A stretch of 64,000 nucleotides of DNA from NCBI GenBank assembly GCA_015039365.1, contig WION01000023.1, positions 186,001 to 250,000 of the forward strand, read 5' to 3'. How positions within the stretch are numbered: position 1 is the first letter of the stretch; each line of letters opens with the position of its first letter. A program made the translations under genes and the position numbers. The DNA is from Amanita rubescens (Eukaryota; Basidiomycota; Agaricomycetes; Agaricales; Amanitaceae). The notes beneath the pieces were generated by a model that was given only the letters and a program-made list of their open reading frames with translations, was not told the origin of the DNA and ran no database searches. Of the stretch, positions 1 to 11,379 are shown piece after piece.

Positions 1-143
1 CAATACTAAGATCAAATTTGATTTAAAACATGTGAAGAGCAATGACGGTAATGGTTCATGACTACCGGCACGCTGGACTCGTCATAACATCATGACATTT
101 TTGCCAGAAGAACCTCACGTGCGGCTACGCTCAACGGTGAACG

Positions 144-475
144 TTAGGTTGATAGATTAGAAGCAATAAACGAACCTGTCAAATCGCCTCCAACAGCAGC
201 AATAGCATCCTTCACGTAGGAAAGCAACCAGATGTTCATGGTCCACGAATCATTCACGTCGCCGTCGTAACCGACTGCAAGGGCAAGTCGCGTTCTTGGT
301 TCTCTGCTTGAATCAAGTCTGAGAACCTTCATGATATCGACAATTGATTGGCGCCAATTCAGTTTTTCACGTCGTAACTTCACCGCATTGTCAAGCACAA
401 TCGAGATATCAATGTTTTTTGACGGTAGTTGTACGTCGGCAGTTAATAAGTGTTGCGGATGTGATCGATAAACAT
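144..475 (-). CDS. DUF3597-like protein, copy A (3' exon; 5' exon not resolved)
   Basis: The exon reads through a block with the DUF3597 pattern: a conserved start ISIVLDNAVKLRRE, then WRQSIVDIMKVL, a GY motif, and MNIWLLSYVK near the end. A good acceptor (CCTGCAG) lies just above position 475 and a GTATGTG donor at 534, so at least one short upstream exon exists, but I could not find its start codon. The neighbour at 629-1112 encodes the same domain, so these are tandem paralogues. DUF3597 is mainly known from bacterial proteins and its role is unknown. Domain assignment is by recognition of the motif series, not a search. Confidence 0.6.
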
Positions 476-628
476 CTGCAGGAGTAGAGGTCATTATAAC
501 GCCAAGGGCGTGCTCAATGGGTCTTATCACATACCTGGTGTCAACGTGAGGCGATTTGTGGCGTCAATGCTTTGGTTTGATATTTTTTTCAGCAGAACGT
601 TTCGCGCGACTTTGTTCGATAGTCAGCA

Positions 629-1112
629 CTAACATTGGTAGATTAAAACAATGGACGGACCTGCCAAGTCGCCTCCAACAGAAGCCACGACTTCTTTTAC
701 GTAGGAAAGTAACCAGATATTCATCGCCGTCAGTTCCGCCCGGTTTCCCTCGTAACCGACTCCGAGGGCGAGCCGGCTCCTGGTTTCCTCGGTTGGATCG
801 AGTCCGAGAACCTTCATAAGATCGACAATTGATTGCCTCCAATCCAGGTTTTCACGTCGTAGTTTCACGGCGTTGTCCAGCACGATGGAAATGTCAACGT
901 TTTTGGATAGTTGTGGTGCGTTGTCTGCTGGTGCGGTTGGTAGACGGGGCGGATAGGTACCTGTAGGAGCCGAGATCGTTTACGACAATAAGGACGCACT
1001 GGTAATTCTGCATACCTGGGGCCAAGATATAATTGTAAACATTATTGATTTGATTTCCGCCGACGTTGCTTCCATATGCAGCTAATTCGTCCACGTTATC
1101 AGTCAGCCGCAT
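629..1112 (-). CDS. DUF3597-like protein, copy B (two exons)
   Basis: Exon 1 is 1112-1016, beginning MRLTDNVDELAAYG. The intron runs 1015-961 with GTATGC donor and TACAG acceptor, and exon 2 is 960-629. The splice keeps the frame (..ILAP/GTYPP..). The product is about 142 residues: a short Asn-rich N-terminus, a Pro-rich linker, then a DUF3597-like domain with ISIVLDNAVKLRRE, WRQSIVDLMKVLGLD, LGVGYEG and MNIWLLSYVKEVV. It is close in sequence to the gene at 144-475 on the same strand, showing a local tandem duplication. No signal peptide or membrane segment is visible. Function unknown. Confidence 0.65.
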
Positions 1113-2619
1113 TGCTTACACAGACGTCAGTTGTGTGATGCTCACCAACAGGGGTTGATATGACTCTGCTGTGCGGTTTCGTGGAGTCGAGTCCTACCGG
1201 AATGTGTTGTTGGGAATGTTGCGAAGAGATTGGCAACGTCGAGTCTTAACACATGCGTCGCAATTCGGTTATGATCGTGATCAACTGCGACTCGACTCAC
1301 TCGGACTACCGAGGTACATAATTTGGAGGTTGGATGACGATTCGGAATGGTTGTAATCGCCATGAACTTCATTGAATGAAGCGTCAGTTATTGAGAAGTC
1401 TTGAGCTTGAGAGAATGCCATGTGGTCGGATTACACGATAGGCCCAGCGGTGGATCTAGAATGCTTAAAGCTATTATTAGCCAGTGTCCTTTTCCGTCGA
1501 TGCAACTTACCTTTCATCAATTGACCTGATTTTATGCTGAACCAGGAAGCGTTGATTGAGAGGTTCCAATAAACCTCACTAAAGCGAGAATGAATCACTT
1601 TCTGTACAAGTGGTCGCAATAACTACTTACAACGCATCGCGTCGCTTCCCGATAGAAACATTAAGTTATTGAGTTATTAGTCCAAGTGGCGCTAGTGTGG
1701 CTCGCTGTTGAATTACATTGCAGGGTGGCATAGAAATCGGTAAAGTAACCAGGGCAGAACAGAATAATGCTGCATATACGCCAACGATCAGTTATAGGTA
1801 CGGGGCGGAATAACAACTCACCGTCGAACAACTGGATCCAACAGTCCAGCTATTACATGGCTTCCCGACACCTCTTGTACATCCGTCCCTCTCCACCCGT
1901 GATGTGTCACGGTTTGTGGTCGCGCCGCAGTGGTTGCAATCGTTGAGCTTCTAGCTCTGAAACTTCTTAGAGAATGAGTGTGAAAGGGGAACCTGGCGCA
2001 CTGCGAGAGAGTATGAGAGTCAGGTCCTATCAAAGTCGAGATCGTGGAAGAACGGACCTATGTTGTACTTTGGTCCGCAACCAAGGACGAGAAGAGGGAG
2101 GACGATTAGGGTATGGTGTCTCAGGATCCGGAAAGTTGCAGAGGCGGACATGGATATACTGGATTCAAGGGCAATTGGCGTCCGAAATCGCCCGAGAGGC
2201 CAGTATGATAGTGACGGCGACAGGCACGAGGATGATAGGGAAGTATTGGAAGGCCAGTGTGACGCATCAGCGCCGAGATTCTCGGCTTGGGTAACGGGTT
2301 TAATCCAACTTGAGCACTTGAGTAGAGCTGGAAGGGACGAAGTCGGAGTGTATGGACTCGTAATGATCGAGGCGACGTACTAATTATAATTCCGAGGGTG
2401 TTGCCGCATTTGGACAATCGGCGTGACCACGGCCGAGACGCGCGGCATTTTCCGAGACCGAGCTAACCCAGACTCGGAAATGCCGCTCTTTGCTGCATTC
2501 TCCGAAATAGACCCAGGTTCAAGCAAGGTTTCTGCCCGCTGCGCAGGCGCTTCCCGAATGTAACTTTACGTTTAATTATTGACGTGGGAAAACACAACTT
2601 TTCTCTTCAACCATAAACA
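1113..2619. other. No supported gene
   Basis: I see only short open frames with no recognisable motif. A stretch at 2410-2520 (a GGACAATCGG motif, then an imperfect inverted pair around TTTCCGAG and CTCGGAAA) recurs in diverged form at about 6590-6665, so it is a small dispersed repeat. Confidence 0.4.
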
Positions 2620-2841
2620 ATGCCATTGGACTGCTCCACGCCTCGCGAGTGTCCAAAAGTTTGGGATGACAAACGGAAAAGAGTCGTTAATGGTGTCGTG
2701 TACCGCATCTTACTAGAAAAAATCCTGCAAAGTTTCGCATGTTTCTCAACATACTCCCACAGGAAATCCGCAACACCCCAACACAGCTTGCCGAGTGGTG
2801 TTCGGATGACATAGCCGGAACAACTCTTGGCAAGTGACAAG
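2620..2841 (+). pseudogene. Truncated paralogue of the lysine-rich gene at 14704
   Basis: Upstream DNA at 2527-2619 matches that before 14704 (shared CAAGGTTTCTGCCC and GACGTGGGAAAACACAAC). Exon 1 encodes the same TPRECPK.WD..KKRVV motif. An intron follows at the same place, and after its CACAG acceptor exon 2 begins EIRNTPTQLAEW, like EIRKTPTKLTDM in the full gene. The frame stops after only about 25 more residues (..TTLGK stop at 2839-2841), whereas the full copy continues for over 300. This is a 5' fragment of a duplicated gene, probably non-functional. A minus-strand open frame at 2607-3038 overlaps it; the part beyond 2842 matches nothing I recognise. Confidence 0.6.
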
Positions 2842-3104
2842 GAAGTGACATTAGGCGTGACATTCAGCTTTTTGACTATCTCGCCATCCGGACGTTTACC
2901 TGGCCCATTCAACTTCAAAACATCTTTAATTAAGCACTGAATAAGTTTAGGAAGTGTAGGTAGTACGAAGCGGGGGAGCAGGGTATTTCGAAACTGCCGA
3001 CTTCCCAAGCCTGCCAATTGCGTAACGAGGCATAGCATAGTTAGTTACACCGCCGCTCTGATGTCATATCTGGACATGGGAATTTCGGACATGCTCAAAG
3101 CCTT

Positions 3105-3111
3105 TATAAAG
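3105..3111 (+). promoter_or_regulatory. TATA box of the membrane-protein gene
   Basis: TATAAAG lies 35 bp upstream of the start codon at 3140, a plausible core promoter position for a fungal gene with a short leader. Confidence 0.45.
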
Positions 3112-3139
3112 CGGAAAATTCACCCAATCTACCATCACA

Positions 3140-4987
3140 ATGACACTTCTCCCTGATGAGTCGTCGTTCACCATAAATGTGACTTCACCAGGCGTGTGGG
3201 CACAAGCATATTGTCTCAATCCCCCCAACGACTCTTGCATATACGACTATATCTGTCCAAATCCAGATGTTACTGGTATGGGACAACAAATTTCCAGTCA
3301 GTCACTTCGTGTCTTTATGCCACTGTTCTGACATTACCTCCAGTTTACGTCACAGAGATCATCTTCAGTACGTGACTTCCTGCACGCCTACTCCCAATCG
3401 GCCTACGAGTCCTCCCACAGGCATGCTTCTCTTGTATTGGCCAGAGAAGATCCGTGTAACGATGTACTCCCATTACGCCCTCATCTTCTCGCTCCTCATC
3501 TCCGCAACAATCAGCCTTTCGCGGCAGCAGCTAACCCAGAACGACGCAATATTCGTCGTCTTGATGGTCGCATCCCCTACGAGCATCTACCTTTGGCTGG
3601 TGTTCCTCCTTTCTTTCCGTAAACCCGCACTATTTCCGACATGGAAAATTGGTAGCAGTTCAAAAGAGACCTTTCTACTCAAATTACTCTGCTGCCTCAC
3701 GCTATTGTACGAAATAGGAACGGCAATCATAGTGTTCGGCGGCGTTCTCGGAAAATTCAGTCAAGCAGCCTGTTTTCATGGATACAGCAAAGTGGCGGCT
3801 TTGAAACTATTGTGGCCCGTATTACTCGCTATGCAGTTGCTTCCCGTTTTGGTCTGCCCTCTTCCCGATCTTGATGGAAAGTTGTTGTGGAGGTACGATG
3901 TTTTGATTTTCTTCTGCATTAAACATTGAATCGGTGATAGGAAGCGCCCAGCAGTTGGCTTTGCGAGCTGGTTTCATACATGGATGCCAAGGGCCCTCTG
4001 GCCGGCTAGGTATAGCAGGTTGCGCTTTTCTCGTGCCGTCTTAGCCATAATTCAGGTGCAAGTACTGATTATGTGGATTCCGTTTCCAATTTTCCTCTCA
4101 ATTACCGCTTTATTTCTCTCTTGCTGTCTGAGCACGTGGCACTGGGAAATGGTCTTCAAGAACTTTGCTAGGGGTCCTCGATGGAGGAGCTATTTGGCCA
4201 TTGCGATGTGAATATCCCAGCTCAATATTGATTAAGTATCATGCTCACATATTGGACTCTTATTTCAGGATGTACGGCTACCCTGCAGCGAACATCGCTA
4301 TGGGATCTATATCCTCAGCGGACTTCTTCGGACCCACGATCCGTCTCGGGATCAAACGAAATACGGCGTGGATCCTCTTTACATTGTGCCCCATACCCGC
4401 CTTCAGCCTCCTTTTGCAGATGATAATATTATGGTTGATGACATCTCCAAACTCTGATGATAATGTCACGATTTGGTAAGATGTTTGGTGTTTCTGTCCA
4501 ACTGGTCAGTGGTGACTCGATAATCTAGGTCTAGGCTCACGTCGGAAATGCACCTCCTCAAGTTTGGCGTACTGATTGTGATCCCGAGTGTTCTATGGGT
4601 CAGCTCCATCATTACCGCTAATCCGACGACATCTGCGTGGAACACATTTGGACAGGTATGCCGTCCGAGCATTACATTTGTCAGGGGGGTTTGATGCTCA
4701 ACTATCAGATATTCGCGATTGGAACGACACTGGGAAATATCTTGAATATCTGTGTTGAGCTGCAGGAGCTAGGAGGGGAGAAACTGATGTCCATTTTCTG
4801 GTCCGTTCTGAGATCGGAAGAAATCAAAGCCCAGAATCATGCCGACGCCACACAACATTCGGAATCATCTCGTTTACGCATGGATACTGGGTCATCCAAT
4901 GACATTACGGCTGTGGGTACTAGTATTTCATCAATTGAACTGAGCGAGTTGGGTATGGGCGGACCGGTGCGGAGGCTAACTTGGTAA
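3140..4987 (+). CDS. Multi-pass (about seven-TM) membrane protein of unknown function, intact, six introns
   Basis: The start is MTLLPDESSF at 3140, just after a TATA box. I can join seven exons in frame: NPDVTG / YVTEIIFS / MLLLYWPEK.. to ..GKLLWR / KRPAVGF.. to ..SYLAIAM / MYGYPAANIAMG.. to ..NVTIW / SRLTSEMHLLKFG.. to ..NTFGQ / IFAIGTTLGN.. to ..VRRLTW. Every intron has a GT donor, AG acceptor and roughly 50-60 nt length. The product is about 480 residues, with a short extracellular-looking N-terminus containing Cys (YCLNPPNDSC) and about seven hydrophobic helices (e.g. YALIFSLLISATISL, WIPFPIFLSITALF). The C-terminal tail is Ser-rich and polar. The layout resembles a receptor, but I know no function for it. 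It is the only clearly intact long host gene in the left flank besides the peptidase and the lysine-rich gene. Confidence 0.8.
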
Positions 4988-5126
4988 TATGGATCGTTGC
5001 TGCGCACGGCCGATCTGAGGCCAATATTTTAAAATTAAAATTGTCGTTTATGTTAGTGACAGTAATACCTTGCTTTTGGTGAAGTTGTATAACTCGCAAA
5101 CGGCAAGCAAGTTGTTGGCTTAAATC

Positions 5127-6460
5127 GTGAAGGCATTTTATTGTATCATAAGGTGAGGCGAACTACCTTCCCAAGCTACACTTCAACGTAATCGCAATCA
5201 ACGGCCAAGATCAACTCAACAATAGTCCATAAACCCCTGCACCCCACTTGCCACCACAGGCGGAAACTTAGATGCCATCAACTTATTCCCGAACGTGTGC
5301 ACGATCATCCCGATAGACTCTTTCAACCCGTCACTCAACTCGAACAGGATCGTATTATCTTTTGCACGTTCCTCCTCTACTTGTTAGTCTTGTTTTGATT
5401 TGGGGTTTGCATTGGAGGTCTGGGTAGTGAGTCCGCGGTGGTAGCAGTAGTCGAGTAGGATGGAGAAGGATTTGCAGGCGGCGGCGGTACCAGAGGCAGG
5501 AGACGACGAAGCCGCTGAGATTTCCGCGCGCCGCTTGTCCACTTCCTGAAGGAACCTAATTATCACTTCGAGAATCTTGGGTATTCCTTTGCACGTCACC
5601 GTACTGACCTTTCGTCAACGATGCAGACGTAATGGCTTAACACTACCCCCACCCAATCCGTCAGCTACCAGATCACAACACGGGTTGGGAAAACGAACTT
5701 ACTATAAAAACGACCAAATATTCGGTACACCGTTCTTGACGAGTTTATGCGCCCTTTCACGAGTCCACTACGTTTCTGCCCCACTTTTGAGCCACGCCGG
5801 ACACCTATCCCAATCAATTATCCACCCTTTCACATGTTCCCTTATTCTCTTTCATCCGCTTGTTGAATACGCCGAGTACTCCTCCTGTCCACGCCACGGC
5901 CAAAGGAGGTTCAAGTCCTTCCCGCTTCGCAGGCGTAGGGCGCTCCCGCAACACACTCCTGAACAAGCCGGAAACGTCCGCAACGGCCTCGTCCGCGCCT
6001 TCTTCGACAGTTCTCGCTAATGGACCGTCTGAAGCTAGACATTCGGCCGGAGCTATCCCAACTTGGCTCCAATGCTGCCGAGTGGTTTGGACGCTGACGA
6101 AGAGGTTGATACGGATTTGACGGGTTCGTTGGGGAAAGGCGTAGTCGGTCCTGCAGTTCCAGCTTTTTTTGCTGCGTCAGAGGGCTGGGGAGCGGAGGAT
6201 GATAGTGAAGGGGGAGGTTGGCCACGGTGTAAGAGGACGAGGCGGGACCAATCTCAGCGCGTACTTTTGGTCTGAAAAGAGAGAGGAACGGAGGGCCGTT
6301 GATGGGGCATGTTGCGAGGAAAAGACGTTTCGGAGTTCCAGGTTAGCGGGGAAAGACGTGGAGTTGGAACCGAGAGTTGGAGGTGGATATACCAGGTACG
6401 AGGGCAACGTTTGAATCTGTTGTTCTGTGCGGGACTGAAGTTATGGGCTGTGTCTCGAAG
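5127..6460. repeat. Segmental duplication, left copy, block 1
   Basis: This block aligns by eye with 59118-60400, starting at GTGAAGGCATT / ATGAAGGCATT and running through NDC1-like sequence on the minus strand. The right copy continues into the 5' half of the NDC1-like gene (to 61225); the left copy instead breaks off near 6460 into unrelated sequence. Confidence 0.7.
5216..6460 (-). pseudogene. NDC1-like nucleoporin, decayed 3' half
   Basis: Minus-strand reading gives the end of a fungal NDC1-type nucleoporin (membrane anchor of the nuclear pore complex): SLFSDQKY, then IPKILEVIIRFL, then ELSDGLKESIG, FGNKLMASKFPP and GVQGFMDYC before the stop at 5216. The frame is broken: a stop follows ANPKSKQD near 5384, where the right copy reads KSKEDQQAEEERAK. 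The segment before IPKILEV is also disrupted, and the gene is cut off upstream of SLFSDQK. NDC1 is normally a single essential gene of about 600-700 residues, so a working copy must lie elsewhere. The better-preserved sister is at 59213-61225. Confidence 0.7.
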
Positions 6461-6919
6461 TGGACGATTCAAAGTCATATGAACCATCCTCTGACGAGGA
6501 GTGGGAGAACGTCCATGATCCTCTCGTGAAGTGTGCGGTGCACGGTTTGAAGATGCGTAAACGACTCTCTGCCTACGGCGTATTGCCCGTATTTGGACAA
6601 TCGGCGAAAAGCGTTTTGCATCCGAGACGGGCTAACCCAGGCTCGGAAATAACGCTCTTTCCTTCGTCTCTTATTATTCTCTAACAACTTGATCAAAACT
6701 TGACTGCTCGTTCCGAAGACTGAGGGACAAGATCGTGCTTGGAGGCTTGCATAGATAGAGAATGGTTTGGTCGTTCACAGAGATAAAGATGTTCATTTAT
6801 TGTCGATGCAGTAGAGGTTATACTATGTGTGAATTACATCCTCCCGTTCCGAGTCTTGTAGCAAACATCTTGCAAACCCTAATCAAACAAACCAATCATC
6901 TTCCAAAAGGTCTTCACAG

Positions 6920-8161
6920 CTATGTTCGATCTAGTAAAAATATAAATACGAATACACAAGATATCCAAAGCAACTGGCAACACACCCAGGATGCAAGGAT
7001 GCCAGCTATCATGTCCGGCGGCAAGTCAGGAATGACCATGTCACGGTTGACACCAGTCTCTTGGGGAGCAGCTGAATACGAACGATCTGAAATCCTATAT
7101 GAAGCTCCATTGCCATTTGAATTTATATTAAGCACAAGAAAGAGCCATTCGTAACCGTTTGTCAATGTACCCCGTATATGAGTTTTCCTGCCCAATCATT
7201 AGCCTGTAGAACCGGAAAATGAAGATGGGAACCGCACTTGAACTTTGTCGCAGCTGCATAGAGTTGCGTTAGAACCTGGGGGACGTGATCATCAAGCTTC
7301 ACATCCCGATCCTTCGCTTCGACAACAAAAAATCCCAACACCGACTCGATGTGCTGCGCAAGATTCCAAACCCCAGGGTGGTTCAAGAAGTATCCTATAT
7401 TTCGCGAGAAATGAGAGGACGAGTAGATATAACACAACTCACGGGCGATTTTGACATCATTGGTGACAACGACAGTATAGTCAATGAAGCCGATTAGTAC
7501 GACTTCAGACCCTGAGGTTGTCGGTACAGAGACTGGCGAGACGTTATGCTCGACATTAAGCACCATTTGTTTTGTAGGCGGCAGCATCGCTGATGCGCGA
7601 TAGAGGAAGGCGTCGACCCAGGTGCGAGCGCTGGCTTCGGACTATCATTTAACTTGAATTGAAACCGCAATAAGAAATGTTGATTAGTACGCACCGGTCT
7701 CGCGACAAGACGAAGTAGCATGTCCAAGAACTGATGCATATTCCTGGAGGACATGAAATTATCTGCGCCGGCCAATCTTGCAGCGCCGACGCGTTGAGCC
7801 ACGTCATCTTTGAGAGAAAGTGGTTGTCCCGCGGTAATCTGGATGCCGTTCACGAGTGTCGAGCTGGCGGACGGCTCTGGTGAAATCACTTATATGTAAC
7901 AAGCAACCAAAGACATACTTTTTTCGTACTTTTTATCTTGGAGTCCATCCATTCAAGAAGGCCGTCCAGCTGTGCGAGTGCATCCTTATCTATCTCCATC
8001 TCTACTTCGACGCTCTCGAGATTGCTGTCGTCGGGCTCGACAACATCTTCAGTCTTGATCTTGTCCCTAAACTTCTGAAGGACGTGGAAGGCTGAGGCGA
8101 GCTCTATTCCGCTGCAACCGGAGCGAGTTTTACGCTTCTTGGATCCTCGCTCGGTAGACAT
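6920..8161 (-). CDS. Uncharacterised fungal protein with PD-(D/E)XK-like EAK motif
   Basis: The start is MSTERGSKKRK at 8161. Exons join across short introns: ..KIKSTKK / PSASSTLVNG.. / SEASARTWVDAFLYRASAMLPP.. VLIGFIDYTVVV / GYFLNHPGVWNLAQHI..VLGFFVVEAK.. / THIRGTLTNGYEWLFLVL..DMIAGILASWV. The C-terminal exon ends near 6920-6970; its last splice is not certain. The order GFIDY, then FFVVEAK, then DHVPQVLTQLYA suggests a restriction-enzyme-like core with the E-x-K half of PD-(D/E)XK. Proteins of this layout are numerous in mushroom genomes but uncharacterised as far as I know. The N-terminus is basic (possible nuclear localisation). Nuclease activity is inference only. Confidence 0.6.
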
Positions 8162-8576
8162 TAGTTTGGCGGTCTAGGCGATTTGACTTGTCGATGGCAA
8201 ATTCCTGCCGGTGTGCGCTTGACGATATAATGTGACTGGCGCGTCAACAAACACGTGGCCATTTCACGAATCGTGACAACGTGTCGGACTTTGAAAACTC
8301 TGTATCTCGACCGGAGCTGATCCAAGAAACTCAGCTCCGCTTGCTTCCGATATGTAAGTAGACAGGTGTAAGGTAGTCATCCTCGTTCGACCTGGATCAA
8401 AATCCACCCGGCATCGCTTATATCCTAAACATCTTGAATTACTATATAACGAATCTGCATCGTACTCCGGCGAATGGCGTCGTAGAAACGATCGCCGTAC
8501 ATTGCATTTGGCCACCCAAAGTAAATGTGAAAGTAAAAATGGTCGCGCGTTGAAGAAGCTTTCCAACGAATCGATT

Positions 8577-9330
8577 CCCTGTGCCGTGTTGTTCTTCAGA
8601 TGATGAGAGGGATCGATGCATTGCCGGAAAATCAGGCAGGAGCATTATTGTCCTCAACACCAGGGGCGTCGTTTGTCGTGGGGTTAGGGTCAGAATGATT
8701 GCATTCCGTGAGGGGACTGCCAGCCATCGCTTCCTTGGCCAGCCTCATTTGCTTCTCCTTGTACCGTTTGGCTGCCCGGCAGATCTTGGAGCGCAGCCTT
8801 TTCCTTTGCATTCGAGTTATTGGGGCAGAGGATGAGGGGGTCGAGGCATGGGTGGAAAGGCACGCCACCGCGCCATCGCTGCGCACCAGGGGTGTCGTTT
8901 GTCGTGCGGTTAGAACTGGAATCATTGTAATTCGGGAGCGTCAAACATCGCGTTCTCGGCCGTTCTTTTGCCGTTTGGTCGCCGGGGCCTCAGGAGACCT
9001 AGAGCACATCCTTCACTTCATTGCTGGATTTAAGATGGATCGATGGAGGAAAGGTCGGTGGAGGATGGAACGGTTGGTACATGGCTGGATAGGCGGGCAG
9101 CTGAAACATCGGTGTTGACACCAAGAGTGTCATTTGTGGTGCGATTAGGATCAGAATGACCGGAATGCGTGGCGCCGTCATCCATCGCGTTCTTGGTCAT
9201 CTCCATTTGCCGCTCGGCCTTCTCCCGCCCGGCAGAGCTTAGAGTGTAACTTTTTCTTCTCCATTCGAGTTAATGGGGCCGGGGATGAGGTTTATACATC
9301 GCTGGAAGTGTGAGTAGCTGTGCCATTGCC
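8577..9330 (-). repeat. Three degenerate tandem units encoding a basic bZIP-like peptide
   Basis: The phrase (C)ACCAGGGGYGTCGTTTGTCGTG recurs near 8660 and 8888, with a variant near 9120. A second phrase, CATTCGAGTTAWTGGGGC, recurs near 8810 and 9265. On the minus strand the best unit encodes ITRMQRKRLRSKICRAAKRY and continues KEKQMRLAKEAM; the unit ending near 9300 gives a similar LTRMEKKK start. Unit spacing is roughly 230-250 bp. The basic run resembles the DNA-binding half of a bZIP, but no leucine zipper follows and no full gene can be built. I read it as a decayed tandem duplication of one exon. Confidence 0.5.
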
Positions 9331-9339
9331 GTCGGCCGC

Positions 9340-10422
9340 AGAGGTGACATTCGCCATGTGGTAAACATCATCCTTAGGAACAGAGTTATCATAATCTGTG
9401 AATACAAAGTCATCAACGTGAACATTCCATTCATGAGACAGGTTGAGTCAAACAAGGGCATGGCGATATGATCGAGCGAGTGGCTCTCCGAGCAGGTGCA
9501 ATTACGAACGGATCCAAGAAAACGGTCTGGGAGCACAGGGATAGTTCAGCAGGTCTGCTTCAGCAGTTACACCCTCATCCCACTGCTCGAAACAGGCACT
9601 TCTGAGCGTGCTATACATTGTTGAAGAAAAAAAATAAAAGGCACAACGCTCACCGTTAGCTTCCATGATATGCTCTCAACCGGGATATACAGCAGTCGTA
9701 ACCTGTTGTCCATACTATATAGTCAACGGTTCAGCGGAGGCGTCACAAGATGCAAACGCGAGTGGTTCGAAAAAGGACCGGCGTGGGGACTGTGACGTCC
9801 TGACCGTGACCATGGCATCTGAGTCATTGTCGCTGCGACGGCCGCATGCATGGGCGGCATTGCTGGCTGAGCAGTTGAATATCGCCAAACTTCCTGAGAG
9901 AACCGAAATTTGGGAGCGATAAAAAGCATGTGGCCATAGAAGGCTGCTGTATTTGGTGTCGCAAAAGGCCGCGGCGCCTTGTGTGACGTGGTGGCTTAGT
10001 CGTAATAAAGTTAGTTGGGATGGTACTGGTGGGTATCGTCGAGGGAGGTATCAAAGCATTGCAAAACAAAACAAGCGTAGCCGGCTCTGAGCCGAAGCCG
10101 AGAATTCAGCTCCGCTCATCTTCCGATTGGCTCAGCAAAATCGGCTTCATGCCGACAGGGCAAACACCTTTTAGAGACAGAATCGCTTCTTTCCGATCCA
10201 ATGAATCAATTCATGATCTCGATTTTTCGATTGCGAGTGTGTCTTTGATACCTTATATAATACTGGACTCTAACTACCAACGCAAGTTCTGCAGAATACA
10301 ACCATGGATTCAAATTTCCGATCCAAAACAAGCCAGTCTGTTACATTTTACGTTTTTTATATTCCTTAACCGGTCCCGACAGAATTTGCCATCTATCCTC
10401 TGCAGATACAACTACCGTGCCT
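9340..10422. other. No supported gene
   Basis: Only short unassigned open frames are present. Around 10080-10165 there is a cluster of GGCTCTGAGCCG / GCCGAGAATTCAGCTC / GGCTTCATGCC words that can fold on each other. It may belong to the promoter side of a neighbour or be a repeat remnant. Confidence 0.35.
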
Positions 10423-11302
10423 TTACACATACTGGATCGTGACACCGTTCGAGTTCTCGGTGACGCTGGTAAGGACCTTGTGTTTCTGTTCGATGTCGAT
10501 GATGGTGGCACCGTTGGGAGTGATTTGAGAACCAGTGGAGGTGGTGGCATAGGCATTGGTAAAGGCCACAGTGCCAAAGTCGCAGAAAGGAACAAGCCGA
10601 CCGCCCTGCGAGTAGTCCTCAACGATCCACTCTGCATTCTGTTCGCAAAGTGCGTAAGAAGACGAAAGTTGCTGAGATACTTGTTGACCGTTGGTCAAAT
10701 TCTCGATCACAGCTGTACCACTCGTTGTGGAGGAGGCGGTGACCGTGAGCTTGATGACGTCGCCGGAGTTGATGGCAATGTTGTTGAAGTTGTGGGCGAA
10801 GTCAGGGTACCACTCATACCAAGCTAATCCAGCAATGCGTTGATGAGCAGGAGCTTATTTAACATGTGACATTTAACTTACCCTGATATGAGACGGCGCC
10901 ATTCTGATAGGTGAAGTCAATTCCGGTCTGAAGGATAGCGTTAACGCATGTGTCGCCGTCGATACCGACCCAGGCCGACGCCGAACCGTCGGGGGAACTG
11001 GGGGTCGGGACGGTGAAGGTCCCGGTGACAGCCGTGAATGTGCCCTACCGAGATGAAATGAGGTAAGCAACTGTTTTTAAATTCATAGCTCAGTGAACGT
11101 AACGAACGGAGGGGTAGGTATCCCAGACAGCGCCAGCCCAGTTAGAACTGTACACCACATTGGAAGTGTTCGTTACGCTGCTAGCAAGACGCTCCAAGGG
11201 CCCAGTCTTGCGACGAGCAACGCGAGACTCGGTGGGAGTAGATGGAGCTGCCAAAGCAGCAGCGGCGAGCAGGACGCTAACAAGCAAGGAGGTAAAGACC
11301 AT
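10423..11302 (-). CDS. Secreted peptidase G1 (eqolisin / glutamic peptidase)
   Basis: The start at 11302 gives a signal peptide (MVFTSLLVSVLLAAAALAAP) followed by a short pro-region with RVARRK. Three exons join cleanly: 11302-11108, 11044-10882 and 10823-10423. Family landmarks appear in order: SSNWAGAVW; GTFTAVTGTFTVPTP; AWVGIDGDTC; AWYEWYPD; LCEQNAEWIVED, which holds the catalytic Glu of the family; and PFCDFGTVAFTNA. Length is about 250 residues, normal for fungal members. These enzymes digest extracellular protein at acid pH with a Gln/Glu pair. I see no frameshift, so the gene looks functional. A TATA-like element lies about 70 bp upstream. Confidence 0.88.
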
Positions 11303-11372
11303 TATAAACGAGATATAACGAGGCGTAGAACTCTGTGGAGGAGATCTGGCTTGCAAAAAGAACATTCAACGT

Positions 11373-11379
11373 CTTTATA
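11373..11379 (-). promoter_or_regulatory. TATA box of the peptidase G1 gene
   Basis: TATAAAG on the minus strand, about 70 bp before the start codon at 11302. Confidence 0.4.

Noticed and set aside
564..842. Arg-rich open frame of 92 residues on the minus strand
   Set aside because: It overlaps the DUF3597-like exon in another frame; composition matches an antisense-type shadow.
1171..1356. Small plus-strand frame MRFRGVESYRNV..
   Set aside because: No motif, no splice partners and no duplicate elsewhere in the window; probably chance.
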